Source of the DNA: Pseudomonas marvdashtae | GTDB taxonomy: Bacteria; Pseudomonadota; Gammaproteobacteria; Pseudomonadales; Pseudomonadaceae | Assembly (NCBI RefSeq): GCF_014268655.2 | Contig: NZ_JABWQX020000001.1 | Location: forward strand, 2,076,001 to 2,140,000 | Reading direction: 5' to 3' | DNA length: 64,000 nt | Part shown: in pieces, positions 63,177-64,000 of the stretch | How positions within the stretch are numbered: position 1 is the stretch's first letter | How the letters are laid out: each line of letters starts with the position of its first letter | The notes under the pieces: model-generated | What the model was told of the DNA's origin: nothing | Databases searched by the model: none | Seen by the model: the letters and a program-made list of their open reading frames with translations, nothing else | Position numbers and translations under genes: made by a program

Positions 63177-64000
63177 ATGCAATTTTCTGATAGAAAAGAG
63201 GCCGAGGATTATCTCGCCGCACACCCTGAAGTGCTGAGCATCGAGTTGTTCCTGATCGACGCGAATGGCGTGCCACGGGGCAAACTGTTGCATCGTAACG
63301 AGCTGCTGGCGATCTATGAAAATGGTCGGCCACTGCCAAGCTCCATTCTTGCCTTGACCGTACAGGGTGAAGACGTGGACGAGACTGGCCTGGTCTGGGA
63401 TGTCGCTGACGCTGATTGCTGGACCTATCCCTTGCCGGGGAGCCTGACCCTGCAACCCTGGCGCGCCCAACCAACCGGTCAAGTGCAGGTGAGCATGCAC
63501 CCCACCCAGGGTCTTCCCGCCGCGCCCGTCGACCCGCGCCATGTACTGGTGAGCACCATCGAGCGGCTCAAAGCCGATGGCTTCCATCCGGTAATGGCCG
63601 TTGAGTTGGAGTTTTACCTGCTGGACCAACAGCGCGACGTCAACGGCCGACCGCAGCCGGCGCAGCAAACCAATGGCGTACGTCCGGTGGCTCCGCAGGT
63701 GTATGGCGTATACGAACTCGAACAGGTTCAACCGTTTCTTGATGACCTCTACGCAGCGTGCGCGCTGCAGGGCTTACCGGTGCGTACGGCGATCTCCGAG
63801 TATGCGCCGGGTCAGCTCGAGTTGACGCTGGAGCATCGTTTCGACGCACTCCAGGCCATCGATGAAGGCGTACGTTACAAACGCCTGGTCAAGGGTGTCG
63901 CCAACAAACACGGGCTGCAAGCGTGCTTCATGGCCAAGCCATTCAGCGATCAGGCCGGCAGCGGTCTGCACCTGCACGTCAGCCTGGCCGACGAGGAGGG
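63177..64000 (+). CDS. Glutamine synthetase-like ligase, partial (runs off right edge)
   Basis: The reading frame from ATG 63177 is open to the window edge (274 codons). An AGAGG site lies 6 bases before it; an ATG at 63156 is also in frame. The N-terminal beta-grasp region (IELFLIDANGVPRGK) and the start of the catalytic domain (MAVELEFYLLDQ, then GSGLHLHVSLADEE) match the GS family, closest in style to PuuA, which makes gamma-glutamyl-amines. The GGT, SDR and aminotransferase genes upstream support an amine pathway. The C-terminal residues of the active site are outside the window. Confidence 0.85.
   Translation, partial: MQFSDRKEAEDYLAAHPEVLSIELFLIDANGVPRGKLLHRNELLAIYENGRPLPSSILALTVQGEDVDETGLVWDVADADCWTYPLPGSLTLQPWRAQPTGQVQVSMHPTQGLPAAPVDPRHVLVSTIERLKADGFHPVMAVELEFYLLDQQRDVNGRPQPAQQTNGVRPVAPQVYGVYELEQVQPFLDDLYAACALQGLPVRTAISEYAPGQLELTLEHRFDALQAIDEGVRYKRLVKGVANKHGLQACFMAKPFSDQAGSGLHLHVSLADEE

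Overview
The window is about 64 kb of a high-GC gamma-proteobacterial chromosome. It is almost certainly a Pseudomonas of the P. fluorescens complex: it carries the order gacA–uvrC–pgsA–tRNA-Gly(GCC), a TTG-started gacA, Pseudomonas-style REP/hairpin repeats, an HbcR-type sigma-54 hydroxybutyrate operon, a BdlA-like receptor and LitR/PplR-type light-response boxes. Assignments below come from reading the sequence and from knowledge of the families; no database search was run.

Layout. 0–9.2 kb: a RidA/DSD1-family pair (RidA runs off the left edge) with a divergent LysR gene. It is followed by a polar-amino-acid-type ABC importer, a RidA, an IclR regulator, a second DSD1-family PLP enzyme and a KdgK-type sugar kinase. 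Together these look like uptake of D-glucosaminate and its conversion to 2-keto-3-deoxy-6-phosphogluconate. 9.2–13.4 kb: a small parvulin, a large hybrid histidine kinase and a PilT/PilU-type ATPase. 13.4–19.4 kb: the 3-hydroxybutyrate operon (GntP permease, bdhA, aacS) with its sigma-54 activator, a good -24/-12 promoter and two matching palindromes as candidate activator sites. 19.5–21.2 kb: a small Trp-rich protein and a soluble PAS-PAS chemoreceptor, each preceded by a perfect TGTACA-N12-TGTACA light-response box. 21.2–27.2 kb: a yejABEF-type peptide importer next to a second parvulin. 27.3–31.7 kb: a family I lipase whose nucleophile Ser is replaced by Gly, an unrecognised three-repeat beta protein, and a DAHP synthase behind a complete attenuator with an aromatic-rich 42-aa leader peptide. 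31.8–35.0 kb: gacA, uvrC, pgsA, tRNA-Gly.

35.0–42.1 kb: an accessory block directly 3' of tRNA-Gly. It starts with a probable integrase remnant, then LysR, a class III CoA transferase, an HMG-CoA-lyase-family enzyme and an MFS transporter, and ends in decayed leuC- and leuD-like genes. The best fit is a citramalate/citraconate (or 3-hydroxy-3-methylglutarate) pathway that has lost its dehydratase.

42.2–64 kb: a dense amine and amino-acid catabolic region. It holds a CycA-like permease, an ornithine-cyclodeaminase-family enzyme and an acetylpolyamine-amidohydrolase with a divergent Lrp; then LysR with an MHS transporter, class II aldolase, 2-hydroxyacid dehydrogenase and second amidohydrolase; then a kinase/phospho-lyase pair resembling hydroxylysine degradation with a convergent MocR regulator; and last a GntR-headed ABC importer with a gamma-glutamyltransferase, an SDR, a class III aminotransferase and a glutamine-synthetase-like ligase cut by the right edge, which suggests gamma-glutamylated amine chemistry.

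The observations I rate highest are the two light-response boxes, the DAHP-synthase attenuator with a second aromatic-rich small ORF, the lipase lacking its catalytic serine, the D-glucosaminate cluster and the decaying island next to tRNA-Gly.
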